In this document: positions 37,401 through 49,902 of the stretch, one piece after another
Layout: each line of letters opens with the position of its first letter
How positions within the stretch are numbered: position 1 is the first letter of the stretch
NCBI RefSeq assembly: GCF_963678635.1
Contig: NC_087067.1
Span: 26,977,547-27,041,546, forward strand
Direction: 5' to 3'
Length of the DNA: 64,000 bases
From: Symsagittifera roscoffensis
Taxonomy: Eukaryota; Xenacoelomorpha; Acoela; Convolutidae
Position numbers and translations under genes: made by a program
The notes under the pieces: model-generated
What the model was told of the DNA's origin: nothing
Databases searched by the model: none
Seen by the model: the letters and a program-made list of their open reading frames with translations, nothing else

Positions 37401-37753
37401 ACAGAAGGTACTGATTAAAATTCAAATCCAATTTGCGGCAAAAAATGAAAACTATAGTTTGAGCCGATTATTGACCGAACCATAATTAGCTTCAAATGCT
37501 TTTAGTCCGTTGGCAATATTTACCTTTGGCCAAAGCCTATAAACTAAACTAGGAAGCTTGCAATTGAATTTATTAACATATTCCTTTAGCCTGGTGTATT
37601 TATCAGAGTTTAAACTTACTGTAAACAGACAACGCATTACACCATTGGCCGCGCCCCCAAACAAATTCGAGCCAATTTTATTGAATTAATTACCACATTT
37701 TCGTTAAATTCTTAAAATTAAATTCATCATCAGCGCAAAATTATCAGCGCAAA
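34464..37753. other. Upstream region of the receptor gene; no second gene recognised
   Basis: About 3.3 kb of AT-rich DNA ahead of receptor exon 1. I cannot identify a promoter or a 5' non-coding exon from sequence alone. One minus-strand frame inside (35515-35740) is listed separately. Confidence 0.4.
35515..35740 (-). other. Unrecognised exon-like frame with receptor-N-terminus similarity
   Basis: The minus strand has a pyrimidine tract ending TTTTTTCACCAG, a possible splice acceptor. It is followed by a frame reading LFDENEFEEMLVPVNS, then 50 more codons with reasonable composition (REMEGWIVICFDKRPPP) to a stop. The first residues resemble LFDESEFDQLVSPIS at the start of receptor exon 1, and TCTGTTTGACGAAA is identical in both. 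The rest shows no GPCR features. It could be chance, a captured fragment, or an exon of an unknown gene. Confidence 0.2.
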
Positions 37754-38038
37754 ATGGCCAATTCTAGCACTCTGTTTGACGAAAGCGAGTTTGATCAACT
37801 TGTGAGTCCAATTTCGACCGATTTTTTGCCCCTCAAACCGGGACTGTGGGCTCTTGCTCTATGTGTTTTTGTCCCGCTTTGCATTGCGACCATAACTGGA
37901 AACATTTTGGTCCTGGTAGCATTCCGAAGAGAGAGAAAGCTGCGGACTGTGACCAACTACTTTCTGGTGTCTCTGGCAGTTTCCGATCTCATAATTGGAC
38001 TGATCTCAATGCCACTTTACTCCATTTACGTACTAAAG
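37754..38038 (+). CDS. Muscarinic-type acetylcholine receptor, exon 1 (N-terminus, TM1-TM2)
   Basis: Encodes residues 1-95 of a class A GPCR. The ATG at 37754 has a good context (AAAATGG). The N-terminus is short with an NSS glycosylation site at residues 3-5. TM1 (about 31-56) contains the GN signature ITGNILVLVAFRR. TM2 (about 67-90) contains NYFLVSLAVSDLIIG with the conserved Asp2.50, and ends MPLYSIYVLK. This closely follows muscarinic receptors (TGN-LVL, NYFLLSLA-ADLIIG, LYT-Y-L). The exon ends AAG/gttaga, a good donor in phase 0, and joins exon 2 in frame. It acts at the plasma membrane and would signal through G proteins. Relatives such as histamine H3 receptors are the next alternative, but exon 2 favours the muscarinic group. 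Confidence 0.93.
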
Positions 38039-38928
38039 GTTAGAGGTAGATAAATGCACGCATTTTCATATATATAACCCCCACCTAATTTAATCCCTTT
38101 CCCGTTATACCCCCACAAATTACAGATCCAATAATGGCAAACAGTGGTGGGTTAATTTTTTCATTGTGAAACAGATCTGGGGAGGCGGCGCCTCAGAACA
38201 GGGCCAGGAGCTTTACCCGAACATAAATGCTATGAAAATTCGAAAGCTTAACATTATATGAGAAAAATAAATTGAGACGCGCGCTGTATTTACAGAACAA
38301 TCGCTTTAGAGCATGTATTGTACTTAGGAGGGAGAGGAAGAGTAAAACGTATTGATTGGACGACAAAATTTAATTAGCTTTAAGTGTCAATTTTTTGCCT
38401 GGCTATTTTTGAAATCGAAAACTACCAACCCATATCAAAATAGTGGGACAAATTGTTTGTCTTTTATTATGAAAGTTTCCCGGCTCTTTTCCAGTTCCCC
38501 CCTTTCAAATTCAAATTTGAAAAACCTATTTAACGTTTTCATAATGCAATGAAATTCGGCATGGTGAACAAATCGACAACTGTGAACAGATTTGGTTTCC
38601 ATACTCTACAGCGTAACATCACGCGTTTAGTCGTAAAAACACGTAAAACAAACATAAAACTCGGTTTCTCGTATTGCTTTTTTTTCAGAGCTGATTTATA
38701 AGTAAAAACAGTTTTGCAGCATATGATCATCAATGCTTAAGTCAATAATCATCAATTAACCTTGAAAAAAAAGCACAAACAAAGTCTTGTAAAGTTTATT
38801 TCTGCGTTTTGTTATCGCATAAACATCCATTTTTTCTCTGGTAGACTCGAGTATGTACTTCAGATTTTAAACCCACTTTAGTGTCACAATCGCTCTAGAT
38901 AAAATTTTTCATTATGTAAGGCTTTTTG

Positions 38929-39447
38929 TTCCGACTTTCGTAACGAAAGTAACGAAATATTTCTGCTCGGAGTGGGTTTTTTTTTCTTCAGACAAATTTC
39001 GACTTTTAAACTAGCCATTTTTGACGGGATTTTTAAAATATCATTCAAAAGGTATTGTTGTCCTGAGATTAAATTTGAAAAGATAATTCACCTTTTGATC
39101 ATTTTTCGTAAAGTTATGGGGTTCAAATATTGCCATTTTAATGGGACAATTAACGGGCGATATATTTCGCGCTATTAACGCGTGAGCTGAGATATAATCC
39201 GTCTTAGAAATCGTTCCAAATTGTTTGAAGGAAGCTTATTTGCCATAATTGGTTTGTTACTAGGAGCGAAATCCATCACTTTGTGCTTTATATGGCGTGT
39301 GGGGTGATGAGTTTTACAAAAAATCTCAAACTAAAAAAAAAATTAATTTTTATTTATCACATTTAATTTTTTCATGTTATTATTGCTCCATAGACCTTAA
39401 AAGACAGTCGGAAATTTCAGGGCTTCACCCTGATAGGAGTAGTCTTT
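38929..39447 (+). mobile_element. Dispersed hairpin repeat, full forward copy
   Basis: Starts GTTCCGACTTTCGTAACGAA, contains the landmarks ATATTTCGCGCTATTAACGC and GGCGTGTGGGGTGATGA, and ends with CAGGGCTTCACCCTGA and a degenerate GAGTAGTCTTT. It is one of the cleanest copies for defining the family. Confidence 0.8.
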
Positions 39448-39892
39448 TTTGAGGTTTGCAAACGTTTCACTATCTTAAAACTCAAAAAATTCAGCGTTTT
39501 CTCGAAGATGGCTCAGCAATGATTGTGTCCTGGAATTTTTGGCATTGATTCAGCTATGTTTGTCAATTCCGCTCATGATAAAAGAGACACAGGTCAGAAC
39601 CTGAAATAACAACGGTAAACTGAATTTTATCTAACTATATTTTTTAAAAACCTGGATTGTAAATTTGTTCTGAACTGATTATACTTCTACTTGCTCGGCA
39701 TTCGGATACGAAAAGCGTTTCAAAAGAAAGCGACCACTCAGCAAGCAAAATTAAAAAATAAATATAGATTTGACAGTGCTATAAAAGCAAACAATGAGTG
39801 ATACAAGAAAAAAAACAAAAATCAGCCTGTTCAAACAGTTCATGTGCTCAATACTTAGAAAAAAACCTTATTCTGATTGCTTATAAAAAATC

Positions 39893-40093
39893 ACTACGTG
39901 GCCAAAATGTGCACTAGATAGGGGCACAATTTTGGGTCGGTATGTTCCTGGATTCCATAGACAAGTCTTTAAACATCTTAGAATTTTGTCGGAACGATCA
40001 AAGAGAATGAAAGAACAAAAGAAGAACAAAGGGAGCGTCCTTGTTGCGGAATCCGCTCACAATGCAAATAATGCACAGTTTGGCCTCGTAATG
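39893..40093. mobile_element. MITE with ATTACGAGGCC termini, third copy
   Basis: The left end is ACTACGTGGCCAAAATGTGC and the right end GCACAGTTTGGCCTCGTAAT. The interior matches the 19503-19693 copy (GACAAGTCTTTAAACAT, GGGAGCGTCCTTGTT). It is flanked by TGATTGCTTATAAAAAAT on the left and TGATTGCTTACAAAAAAT on the right, an imperfect ~18-base direct repeat. Confidence 0.87.
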
Positions 40094-40684
40094 ATGATTG
40101 CTTACAAAAAATGTTTTTCCTCTGGCTATAAAATTAGCTTGAAAATTCAAATTGCATATTGCCTACTTTTTCTAGTTTAGATTTTGTTTGGTTGCTGACA
40201 TGGCTAGTGAAGGTATATTTTTTTAGAGAAAATTGAAAAATTGCCACTAGAAGATAGGAACAACTTTTACAATCTATCACATTTTCTGCCGCGCTTCTGT
40301 CAGCTTCCTTGTTTTTGTTGTACAATCAGCAATTGTAAAGTGAGTGGTTTTCCTGCGGATAATGGTTTAACTGTGAGTTTTGGATCAACTCATATCCTAC
40401 TTTGGAAGCGATGACTTGCTTTTATCAACCTGGAATGTTTAATCTATGGCTATCCAAACTTTAAACGAGCTAAAACTTGCTATATTTTCAAATAGAAATT
40501 TTTTCGCAGCTTCTTTTTTTGATGTATGATGACAATTATGAATTTAATGTGGTTTCATTTTGTATAGTTCATTAGTTCATCATTATTTTATTTTTTTTCG
40601 AATAGCGTTACAAGGATTTATTGAGATTAAATGCCTCCTTTTGCATGATTTGAACTGACAAAGGTTCAATAGAGGGTAAAATTG

Positions 40685-41117
40685 AACAAGACTGCTCGTA
40701 TCAGGCCGATGACCTCCTGCATCTTCTGCCTGCCCTTAAAAGTCTATGGGGTAGCGTTCGGTTTGAAAAAATGATCAAAATTTCCGAAAAATAAACATAA
40801 TAATAAGCTGAAAAACAATAAATTACAAATATAGCTAACTATTAAAATGACCAAGTGTAAAGCCTCACTTCTACCTAAAACAGTTTCCAAAACGGATTAA
40901 TTCTCTGCTTATAAATGTTATTAGCACGAAGAAAATTGCGCGGTTTTTAAAATTGAAAGTAAAATATCTTTTTAAAATTCAGCGTATGGCGTCCAATTTT
41001 TTTCGTATAAGTACCGTCAATGAGAGCTAGCTTACAAGAAGCCGAAATTGGCCTGGAGAAAACATCACACCGAGCACAATAATTACGTAATTTTCTTCGA
41101 AAGTCAGCAAGAACAAC
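40685..41117 (-). mobile_element. Dispersed hairpin repeat, reverse copy
   Basis: Starts AACAAGACTGCTCGTATCAG and ends with ACCGAGCACAATAATTACGT and TTCGAAAGTCAGC. The 3' hairpin has decayed in this copy. Confidence 0.65.
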
Positions 41118-41515
41118 AAGAACAACAAGAAAAGCAAGAACTTTTAAAATTCTCCGGGAAAAAATTAAGTGCGAGAACAAAGCAATTTAAATCAATATAA
41201 GTGTTTGGAAAAAGTAAAACACTTCTGGGCTCATCCAGTACCCCCTTCACAAATAGCATTCAATTCTTAAATTTCTCTGCGTAAGATCAACTTGGCGTTC
41301 AATTTTGAATATTCAGCCTAATTTATCATATAATTTTAAGATCAATCTCGTTGTTGGATAAACTTTGTTATCCAGCTTTAACTGGCTGTAACTTTTTTAT
41401 TTGCTGTTTTCACAAGTATATTCATAAAAATATTAACCAGTAATGAGATTCCGAGAAATAGCGTTCATTAATGAGATGTGTTTCGAGATATTTCAATTGG
41501 ATTTAATCTGTGACT

Positions 41516-41872
41516 AATTTATTGTTCCAACTTTCGAAGAAAGCGAAGGAAGATTTGTGACTGGATTGGTTTTTTTTCTGCCGAATAGATTTTGTGTTTT
41601 TAAATAACAGTTTTAAAAAGATTTGTTTACACCACCCAAAAAAAATGATATCTTCAGCTCGAACTTATAATTTTCACCTGTGATCTTTTTTGTAAAATTA
41701 TGGGAGTTATAAAAAAATTTTTGTAGTTGCAAAATATATACTTCTGAATTTTACATATAAACTTTATCTTCTTTGTTTTAAAATTTTTTATCGTTTTTTG
41801 TCAGCTAACACTAGCGCATATACTTTAAAAGGCAGCTGGAACATTGATAGGAGCAATCTGATTCTTTCTCAA
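41516..41872 (+). mobile_element. Dispersed hairpin repeat, shortened forward copy
   Basis: Starts ATTGTTCCAACTTTCGAAGA and retains AATTTTCACCTGTGATC and, at the end, AAAGGCAGCTGGAACATTGA with GAGCAATCT. The ACGCGCGATA section is missing. Confidence 0.6.
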
Positions 41873-43155
41873 CTTCGCTGCAACTTCGATTTATGAAGTT
41901 CAATTTGAGTCGTCCATTTGACTAAAATTTTTGATTGCGAGAAGTATTGACCACAGCAAGATATGTTCTTCAAAAAAACTCCCTCTGATCAGCACTGATT
42001 AGAAAACAGTTTCGTCCACCGTATAACAAGGGGGTATTTAGGGTTTTCCCATGTGGAAGCGGATTTTTAAAAAGTTTGAAAGCTTTATACTACTTTTTTA
42101 GGTCGTACAAAAATAATTTTCTGATGAATTACAACTTTCTATAAAAATCCTTGTTTGCCATAATTCTTTCTCTGCGCTAATTTATGCGCTAAATCGAACC
42201 AAATTTTTTGCGGTTTTATCATATCACGATAGAAAATTGAAAGTTAATCTTGGTTAAAATGATTAACTTTCATTTGAATTTATAATGAGCTTCTGTTTTT
42301 TTTTGCTGTGATATGACACATCCACAGATGATAGTTTTTTGAAAAATAAACTGATATGCTCAATTCAAAGCTAGTTGCACAATTTCAGATACTTTATTTA
42401 GTTTTTGGTTAGATTGGAGGTTTTTTGACTCAAAGCAAAATCATCTGTTCAAAACGATAACTACTGAAAAATGTTTCTAGTTCTTTGAACGTGTAGTTCT
42501 AGTTTCTTAACGTGTATTTAGAGCTTTTCAACCAAGAGAAGTTGACCACAATTTCTATTTGACAAAAAAAAAGAATCACTTTGGCCTTGATATGGGAACA
42601 ATATTTTTTCATTCGCTCTTGAAAATGTTGGTCGAAAATTTACTATTTGTTTCAATTCACGTTGTCTGATTGTAATGAAAACTGGCATGCGGCTAATTAT
42701 TCAAATCCAATAATATTTGGTCTTCATACCAACTATGACACCCTGTAAAGAGGACGGTTAATTTTGTCAGAACAACTGGTCACCCATTCACTTTGTCACA
42801 CCACTAGTTATATCATACATCGCATGTTGATGTTATGTTGTGCATGAAAGATTGTTAACAAAAACTTTATTTAGAAAAACTAGTTCAAATACGTTGATAG
42901 GCAGCCGGATTGCTCGGAACTTTGTCTTTATGCGAGCAAACTATATTGAATGTTATTTTGTTCTTGTGTTTTAACTTCAAAATTTCGTGCTGTATTGCCT
43001 ATTAAATTTTCATTGAAATTACTCCACTGAAAGCAATAAAAGGAGTTGCTGGTCTATTAAATTTTCATCAAATTCGGTATAAACCAGGTGTCTATTTGTA
43101 GTAAACTGAAGTAAAGCTTTATATTTGAAAAAAAAACGATATTTCATACTTTTTT

Positions 43156-43654
43156 GTTCAGACTTTCGAGTAAAACGGATTATTTATGCTTGGGTTTTTT
43201 TTTCATCATTAAAATTTCGGCGATCAAAACAATAGTTTTTCACAAAACATTGTTATTCCTCATTAAAGATATTGACTTCCTGAAATCAAATTTCAAAAGA
43301 TATTGTACCTCCGATTTTTGCAAGTTTTGGGAGTTTGAAAATTGCGAGTTTGGCCATGCTAAGGACTATAATTTATGCGCGTTGAAGATTTTATCCATAC
43401 TCCTGACAGCGCAATGCAAATTTTTTATGCATGGCTAATTATCCCGTTCAACAAATTCATTCAAATTTGAATTGAGGCCAACTAGTCGGTGGTATTATTT
43501 TCGTACCACTCAAATTTTTGCACTTGATCTTTGATACTGTCCAAGTTTTACAGTTTTTTTAATATTTTCTTTTTTTTCCAAAAAAAATATCGATATGGTT
43601 TAAGGGGCAGTCGGAAAGTTCAGGGCTTTGACCTGATACACGAGCAATCTTGTT
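43156..43654 (+). mobile_element. Dispersed hairpin repeat, forward copy
   Basis: Starts GTTCAGACTTTCGAGTAAAA and ends AAGGGGCAGTCGGAAAGTTC, CAGGGCTTTGACCTGA and CGAGCAATCTTGTT. The interior is diverged. Confidence 0.65.
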
Positions 43655-45469
43655 TTGATTAAAATTCTTTTTTGTATTTTTATCTAACATTATTTCTACT
43701 GCCAAAAGCTATTGAAAAAAAAACATGAACAAAATGAATTTAATAATTTTCTATTATTCGCGCAAAAACTCTTTTGTTTAACTGCATCAGCTAATTTTGG
43801 AAGCCAATTATGGTAACTCAATTGTTCTGATTGACATTTAAAAGATAAATGTAAAAGATTATCGAGCGATTGTGTTCAAGCGGGCGAATAATTTATCAAT
43901 AGTTTTTTTTCATTATTGGAAAAAATTAATTGGACTTTTGAAGCTTCTAATCAACAGCGGGACAAATTTTCTTATAGAACAAACATCATTTTTCTAAAAC
44001 AGACGGTTCCTTTCAACTTAATACAATTTTGAAAAAGACAGCTAATTATAAGCTTAGAAAACTAATTTGGGATCATTTGGAAGTAAAAGTAATGTGATAC
44101 AATGAGTAATAACGCCCATTTTTTGAGTTTTTCTAACCTTGCTGCCTTACTTTTTGGGCAAAACAACTAATTGAATAGAGATACTGTATACTTGAAGCGC
44201 GGCTCTTGACATCTCCAGTGAAATTACTTTTCTTTCAGTGACCTACAGTTTTTAGAAAAAAAAATATATCAGAAACACCTGTCAAATTGAACTTTCCACT
44301 TGGAAAAAAGTGTTCCTGGAATATCGATATTTGCCGCCCTGCAAAGCATTACACCTCTCTGATTTTTAGTGTCAGCTCTTGTTTCCGATTTCAGTTCATG
44401 CATGAAGGGTGCGAATAAGTGACACGTAAGAACGTGGTATTAGTAGAAGTTGACAGCGATATGTCTTAGTGTAGTCCACAATGTCCCCCAAAGAAAACCG
44501 TTAAAAGTTCATATTTCTTTTCAAATCTATTGAAATCTTTTCAACCATAAACTTCAAGTTGAAAGTGGACAAAAATGATCTGAACATTTTTTTCTGTGAC
44601 GCCAGTGTCAAAGGTGTATGATTTATACGACTGCAAATGAATCCAGCAGACAAAAATCACAACATGACTGCTCGTAACTGGAAAAACGCCGTGAATGTTG
44701 TCCCCACTGTTCATTAGAGCATCTGAAGCAGTTGTTCGCACTAAGCAATTTGGTTAAGTTTCACATGAAGTTTAGTAGAAGTTTCAATTTGATAAAATTT
44801 GAATCCCAAGATTTGTTAAGTTTCAATTTACTATAATTCTCTGAGCTAATGCTTCTCGGGGACTTAATCTAAGATTTGGATTGAGGATGCAAAAGAGGTG
44901 GTGATTCTTAAGAATGAATTGAGAAAATGAATAAAAATAGCTTGACAAATTGAGTATCACCAGAGCACTAGTTGAGTAACCACTGACCCATTAATAAGTT
45001 TGTGATCGCTAATTGAACTTGTCTGCTTTTGACCAGTTTTGACTAATTTATTCTAATAAACGCTTCGTTTAGCAGGAATAAGCTCAATGTCTAGTAAAAA
45101 CCTTTTCCTTCCTTCCGCAGCCCATAGAACACAATTTTGTTGATTTAAGCACAATTGGTTGCCACCACTGCTCAAATTCTCTGACTGCTCCAATTATACT
45201 GCCTTCGTTAGAAGAAAATTGAGAAAAGCTTACTTCACAAACATCTGATGAACCAAAAATTCATTTAGCAACCCTAAACATCCTTTAGTACAAGATCCTT
45301 TGTGCCCCCAAAGCTAGTAGTATCTTCTTCGTTTTGGTCTATGGTTCAGAGGAAACACCTCATATATGTATTTAACGTCTATTTGCATGAACAATTTCCT
45401 TACAGGTCGGGTTTTGAACCATTCTTTTTGCAGAATCGAGGTATAATTTTACAAAGTCGTGGTCCTTCA

Positions 45470-47130
45470 ACAAATACTCATGTTTCCAATGCTTCTAGTG
45501 AGTTCATCTCCAAAACCATTTCGCGTTTTTATTGACCTCTGCTGCTTTCTCTTTGACTTGATCCTCTTCAGCGTTTTTATTTTGCGTTTTTTATTGACCT
45601 CTGCTGCTTTCTCTTTGACTTGATCCTCTTCAGCATTTCTCCGTGGTCCAAAAGTCAGTCCGGATTGACACGTTTTTGCTCGCACCACTCGTCTTGTCTC
45701 GAGATCCATCAGCCAGAAGGCTTTTCTCTTCTCAATGTAGCCGATAAAAATGCTCTTACTTCACTTTGGTCTATTTACTGTCTGTTGTCTCGAAACAAAC
45801 ACAAACAGCAAACTTTTGATGGTTTTCCGTAGTGCGTCTTCATCAGTGAGAGGCCCTTCTGATTGCCGAATCTAGGACACAACTTACCAACCCTTACAGC
45901 TGTCGACATTGACGCATTTCGAAACATCTTCGGTAGCTTTGCTTCGGCCAGCAAACATCTCTTCATCTCGATGATCACTCCCTTGGGAAGTATTGTGCAA
46001 GGTTAACTCATGCTTCACTTGGTATTCTCTACAAAAACTCCTAAAAAACGTTCACAAATAATTACAACCATTGCCAGTTCGCAGGCACTTCGGCGTTTTT
46101 TGCTCAGTCACAAACTCTTTTGAGCATAGTGGAAATTCTTTTTCATCAGGTACTTGCCCAGAGTCATCAGACTAAATTCATCAAGGAAGCTCACATTGAA
46201 ATATTCTCTGGATATCACTGAAGACGCGTTGCCACTCTGCTAATTCTCTGCTGTCTGTCTTCCTTGGCACTGCTATTTCATGCATCGTGGAAGCTATACA
46301 AACTTCGCAGAACTATAGCTTGCTCATATTGAGAAGTGATAAAAATCCTGCTTGTTGAGGTGCCTTATACATTTTTGCCACAGCATTCACTGCTATCCCT
46401 CTTCGTCTTGGTTTTTAAAGTCATGAGATTTCTCACGAAAATGCACTTCAGGCAGAAAAGTTGAAAAACTGTTTCACAGTTAGTTGTCCTTCAATTGGTG
46501 CCAGTAGATGAGAAGCAGCTCAGGCTGTGAAGCAAGACTCTCTAGCCACCGCTGAGCTAACTTTCATCAAAATTCTACTATAGCTCCTCTTTGATCCCTT
46601 CTTTTAAGAATCCTTTTCCGTCAATCCCTGACAGTGTGCCCTTGGGTTTATCCAAAATTTTTGCAATTTTCAGTTGTCAAAGCTGGAAAAACAGCCATGT
46701 CGAGCACCACATGATGTACAGTGCACCCTGTTTTTACAATCAAGTCGGCTAGGTTCATAGATGTTGTAGTACAGTAACTAAAGAACCTCTTGCAAAACGT
46801 CCAGGATGCTCATCTTGAAGCAACTTACTTCCTTGCTCCTGCAACATTGCTTTTATTGACCCACTGCATCGAGAAGTTGATTGTCCAATTTCACTTCTGG
46901 ATTTTGAGTCACTTGCAAAATTGCTCTTCTGTCCGCACACTTAGCAGCCACTACTTGACAGTCATTTATTTTTCCTCACAGCTTGCATATCTATTGGACC
47001 ACGCCCTGTCTTCTCCCTACGTCGAGGTTTTCTTGAGTAATCGTAGTTCTTCGACCTGGATCTCAGCTCTGGAAATGTCCTTGCTGGTAGTAGCTCTCCT
47101 GCAAAACAAAAAAAAACAGTTAAACAATTA
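45470..47130 (-). pseudogene. Copia-type retrotransposon remnant (gag zinc knuckle to integrase)
   Basis: Read on the minus strand, pieces appear in Copia order with many stops and frameshifts. Near 46900-46945, VCGQKSNFASDS is a decayed CCHC zinc knuckle. Near 46290-46320, FCEVCIAS follows an AP-Q-QAGFLSLLNM stretch, matching the zinc-binding gag-pre-integrase segment. Near 46030-46100, KCLRTGNGCNY corresponds to the integrase LRTDNG-EY motif with Gly in place of the catalytic Asp, followed by FFRSFCREYQVKHELTL. Near 45930-45975, LLAEAKLPKMF matches the end of the integrase core. At 45660-45740, EKRKAFWLMDLETRRVV matches the segment after integrase. LTRs and a clear RT were not found. It lies antisense inside receptor intron 1. 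Confidence 0.82.
45522..45633. repeat. Tandem duplication of a ~67-base unit inside the Copia remnant
   Basis: TTTTTATTGACCTCTGCTGC followed by TTTCTCTTTGACTTGATCCT and CTTCAGC occurs twice, almost identically. On the minus strand this duplicates a Lys-rich stretch (EDQVKEKAAEVNKKRK-like). Confidence 0.85.
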
Positions 47131-47424
47131 CTGACATATCAACCAGTTGGATATCACTAGTTGAACTTAATTAATTCAAATCAATTTTGACCTTCAAATT
47201 GATTCTCTTCAATTAATCATTTTAATAGAAAACTAGTCATTAACTTAATTTAGTTATTTTGAAAATGATTGAAAAAGGACCCCGAGAATAAATTTTCCGC
47301 AATTTTCAACAAAATTTGAAACAACCAGAAAAAATAAGCAAATATGCAGAAATTTCATCTGACACAGTTTTCAAATGTGAGTTTTTGCATCTTTAGATTT
47401 TTTACTTTAAGTTTTTATACTGTT

Positions 47425-47851
47425 AACAAGAAAGCTCGTATCAAGATGAAGCCTTATCAGAATGCCCTGCAATGTCTCTGAACTATTTTCTGGAAATTTC
47501 ATTTTAAAAAACTGATAAAACCTGTAAACAGTCTTGTGAGCAGTCAAAAAATGATAAAATTTTTGAAAAATTTACGAGCAGATTAAATAGCCGCTTACGC
47601 GTTAGTATCATATCGTGCGTTAATTGTCCCAAAATGGTCAAATTAGCAATTTTAAATGCACAACTCCAGGAAAAAAGATCATCACAAAGAAAATATTTTT
47701 CCATCTTTTTTCGATCATTGCAACAATACATTTTCGATGATAACAAAAAAGTGGGCAGAATTGGCTAGTTAAAGAATTTAAAATTGGTCTGGAGAAAAAA
47801 CACTCCAAGCACAAATATTCCGACATTATCTGCAAAAGTCGGGAAAACAAC
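47425..47851 (-). mobile_element. Dispersed hairpin repeat, reverse copy
   Basis: Starts AACAAGAAAGCTCGTATCAA, keeps GCGTTAATTGTCCCAAAATG and GTCTGGAGAAAAAACACTCC, and ends AAAAGTCGGGAAAACAA. Confidence 0.65.
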
Positions 47852-48000
47852 GAGATTCTTTTCATGAAAGGAAAGAAAGGTTAATTCAATGAAAAACTTT
47901 TAATGAAAAACTGTTTTGGATACATTTGAAAATATCCAAAATCTGTCAATCAGCAGAAGAAAATAACTAAAGTTTTTTTTGACGAAACCAATCTCACGCT

Positions 48001-48024
48001 ATCTCTCTCTCTCTCTCTCTCTCA
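48001..48024. repeat. TC microsatellite
   Basis: About 11 uninterrupted TC units. Confidence 0.95.
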
Positions 48025-48394
48025 AGAAATTTATTTCAAGCAGAAGTAATTTTTGCAGATATTTTTAAATGATAATGAATCATATCATCAGTTTGATTTT
48101 CAAAATATGGAACAACTGTCTTGTATCAATTGAAAAACAACAAATTTTGCTAAAAAAAACTGCCTGAAAAAGAATAAACACAATAAAAATCTATATCCCT
48201 AGGGCAAATGCAAATTATGTTTACTGAAAGAACTACATGTGAATGAGTCTATATCTCCAGAAACTCATCAGACATTCATCAGAAACTGTTAATATCCTAA
48301 GTTATATCGATAACTATGGAAGAAAACTAAGCTGAGAAAACGCTGAAAAAAAACTAACAAAAGTAACTTGAAACGCCGAATCAACCGTACAATC

Positions 48395-48520
48395 TTCCCC
48401 CCCCCAAATTGATTTAGGGTGGAAGGGGGAGAAAATATGGATTTTTCACGTTATTTGAGCGTTTGTATGAAATTCATGTTTTGCTTCTGTAGGTATCGTA
48501 GGGGGGGGGGGGGGGTATTG
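48395..48520. repeat. C-tract / G-tract pair
   Basis: A run of C (near 48398) and a G run of about 14 (near 48499), with a second GGAAGGGGG between them. It resembles the ends of the C-tract MITE at 48952-49150 without its full terminal repeat. Confidence 0.5.
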
Positions 48521-48951
48521 TACTAATGAACAGTCTACTTTGTTATTCAAATGGGAAACAGAAACAGAAGAATGCGAAGTGGCTAAGTAAATGAGCAGAA
48601 AGGTTGTCTAACCCTTAACTTTCTGTACTTCAAAAATACTGGGCTTTTGTTGGGGTATTGCGTTTGTTTTAAAAATCCACTTTGGCCACCAACGGCGCTG
48701 TATTGACCAGCATGATATTCGACTATTTTTAAAAGCGTTAAATTTGAAAGTTTCAACGAAACATAAAAATCAAATATTGTCAAAACTTTTATCGTTTATA
48801 CACAAACAGTATTGATAAATCACAGTTTCTTCAAAGATTTCACAGTTTCCGTTTTGATCAGTGTTCGACTTCAGTAATTAAATGCCGGGATGTGATTGCT
48901 CACAATCTATGGGTTAAAAATTTTCATTTGTTTGCTGATTGAGTATTTTTT

Positions 48952-49150
48952 TGGACCAAGTTAACATCCTCCCCCCTAAACACGTTTAGGGGGGAGGATG
49001 TTAAATTGGTTCTAAGTTGGGAATTTTCAGCCAATCAGAATCGAGCATTTTACATGCAGCGCTTAGCAAATTTAATTTAATTTAAGCGCTGAGGTGGAGG
49101 AACTTAACTTGGTCTATTAAGGGGGGGGGGGAGGATGTTAACTTGATCCA
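48952..49150. mobile_element. MITE with TGGACCAAGTTAACATCCTC termini
   Basis: The left end is TGGACCAAGTTAACATCCTC plus a C run. The right end is a G run plus GAGGATGTTAACTTGATCCA, the reverse complement. Inside the left end there is an additional palindrome (CCCCCCTAAACACGTTTAGGGGGG plus flanks, 48963-49004). The interior holds CAGCCAATCAGAATCGAGCA, shared in reverse with 50682-50872. Confidence 0.85.
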
Positions 49151-49675
49151 TTTTTTCAATTGCCTAATATTCTAATTCTTGGAAATGCAAAAGTGACTTG
49201 AAGGGAGAATGATTTGTTCTTTTGTGTGTCTGAGAACAAAGCTATCAAAGTTCTGATAGTCGATAATTTTTCACGCTTTTAAACTTCTATAATAGTCGAG
49301 TTTTATGCTAGTCGAGCGGTTACTGCCACATCATGTGAGAAATGGTTTTTAAACGCTTTCAATTACACAGTACATACAATTGAAAAAAAAAGAATTGGAA
49401 AAGAAGGCGGTTTAAATTAACATTTGACAGTCGCTTGATGACGCACGGACACGATCTCATAAACAAAAACTAAAAACAAGATTGTAATTACTTGGGCTAG
49501 TTTTTTTGATAAAAAATGAGTTGATTCTATTTTTGGCTAAATTTTTAAATTGAGATTATATGCCGAAAACATAATTCTCAAATTACAAAAACACATAACT
49601 TGAATTGAAAAGCTCGTTTATTGCCGCAATTAGTATTCGAATAAAAAACGTTAAATCTATTAAATTTACATCGTT

Positions 49676-49900
49676 GTTCTGACTTTCGAGGAAAATGACA
49701 AAAAAATTGTCATCGTGGTGGTTTTTTCTCTAGACAAACTTCAACTTTTTGTCATTCAAAAAAAAAATTTTGAATCTGTAACTTGGGAAATAATTCACCT
49801 GTAATTCTTCTTAAAGTTAAGAGTGCAAAAACTGCCAATTTGGGACAAATAACACGCAATTTATTTCATGCTATTAACGCGCAAGCGGAGAGCTATTGTT
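49676..49900 (+). mobile_element. Dispersed hairpin repeat, 3'-truncated forward copy
   Basis: Starts GTTCTGACTTTCGAGGAAAA and runs to TATTAACGCGCAAGCGGAGA, where it is cut off by the start of the next copy. Two copies are therefore arranged head to tail. Confidence 0.6.
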
Positions 49901-49902
49901 TT

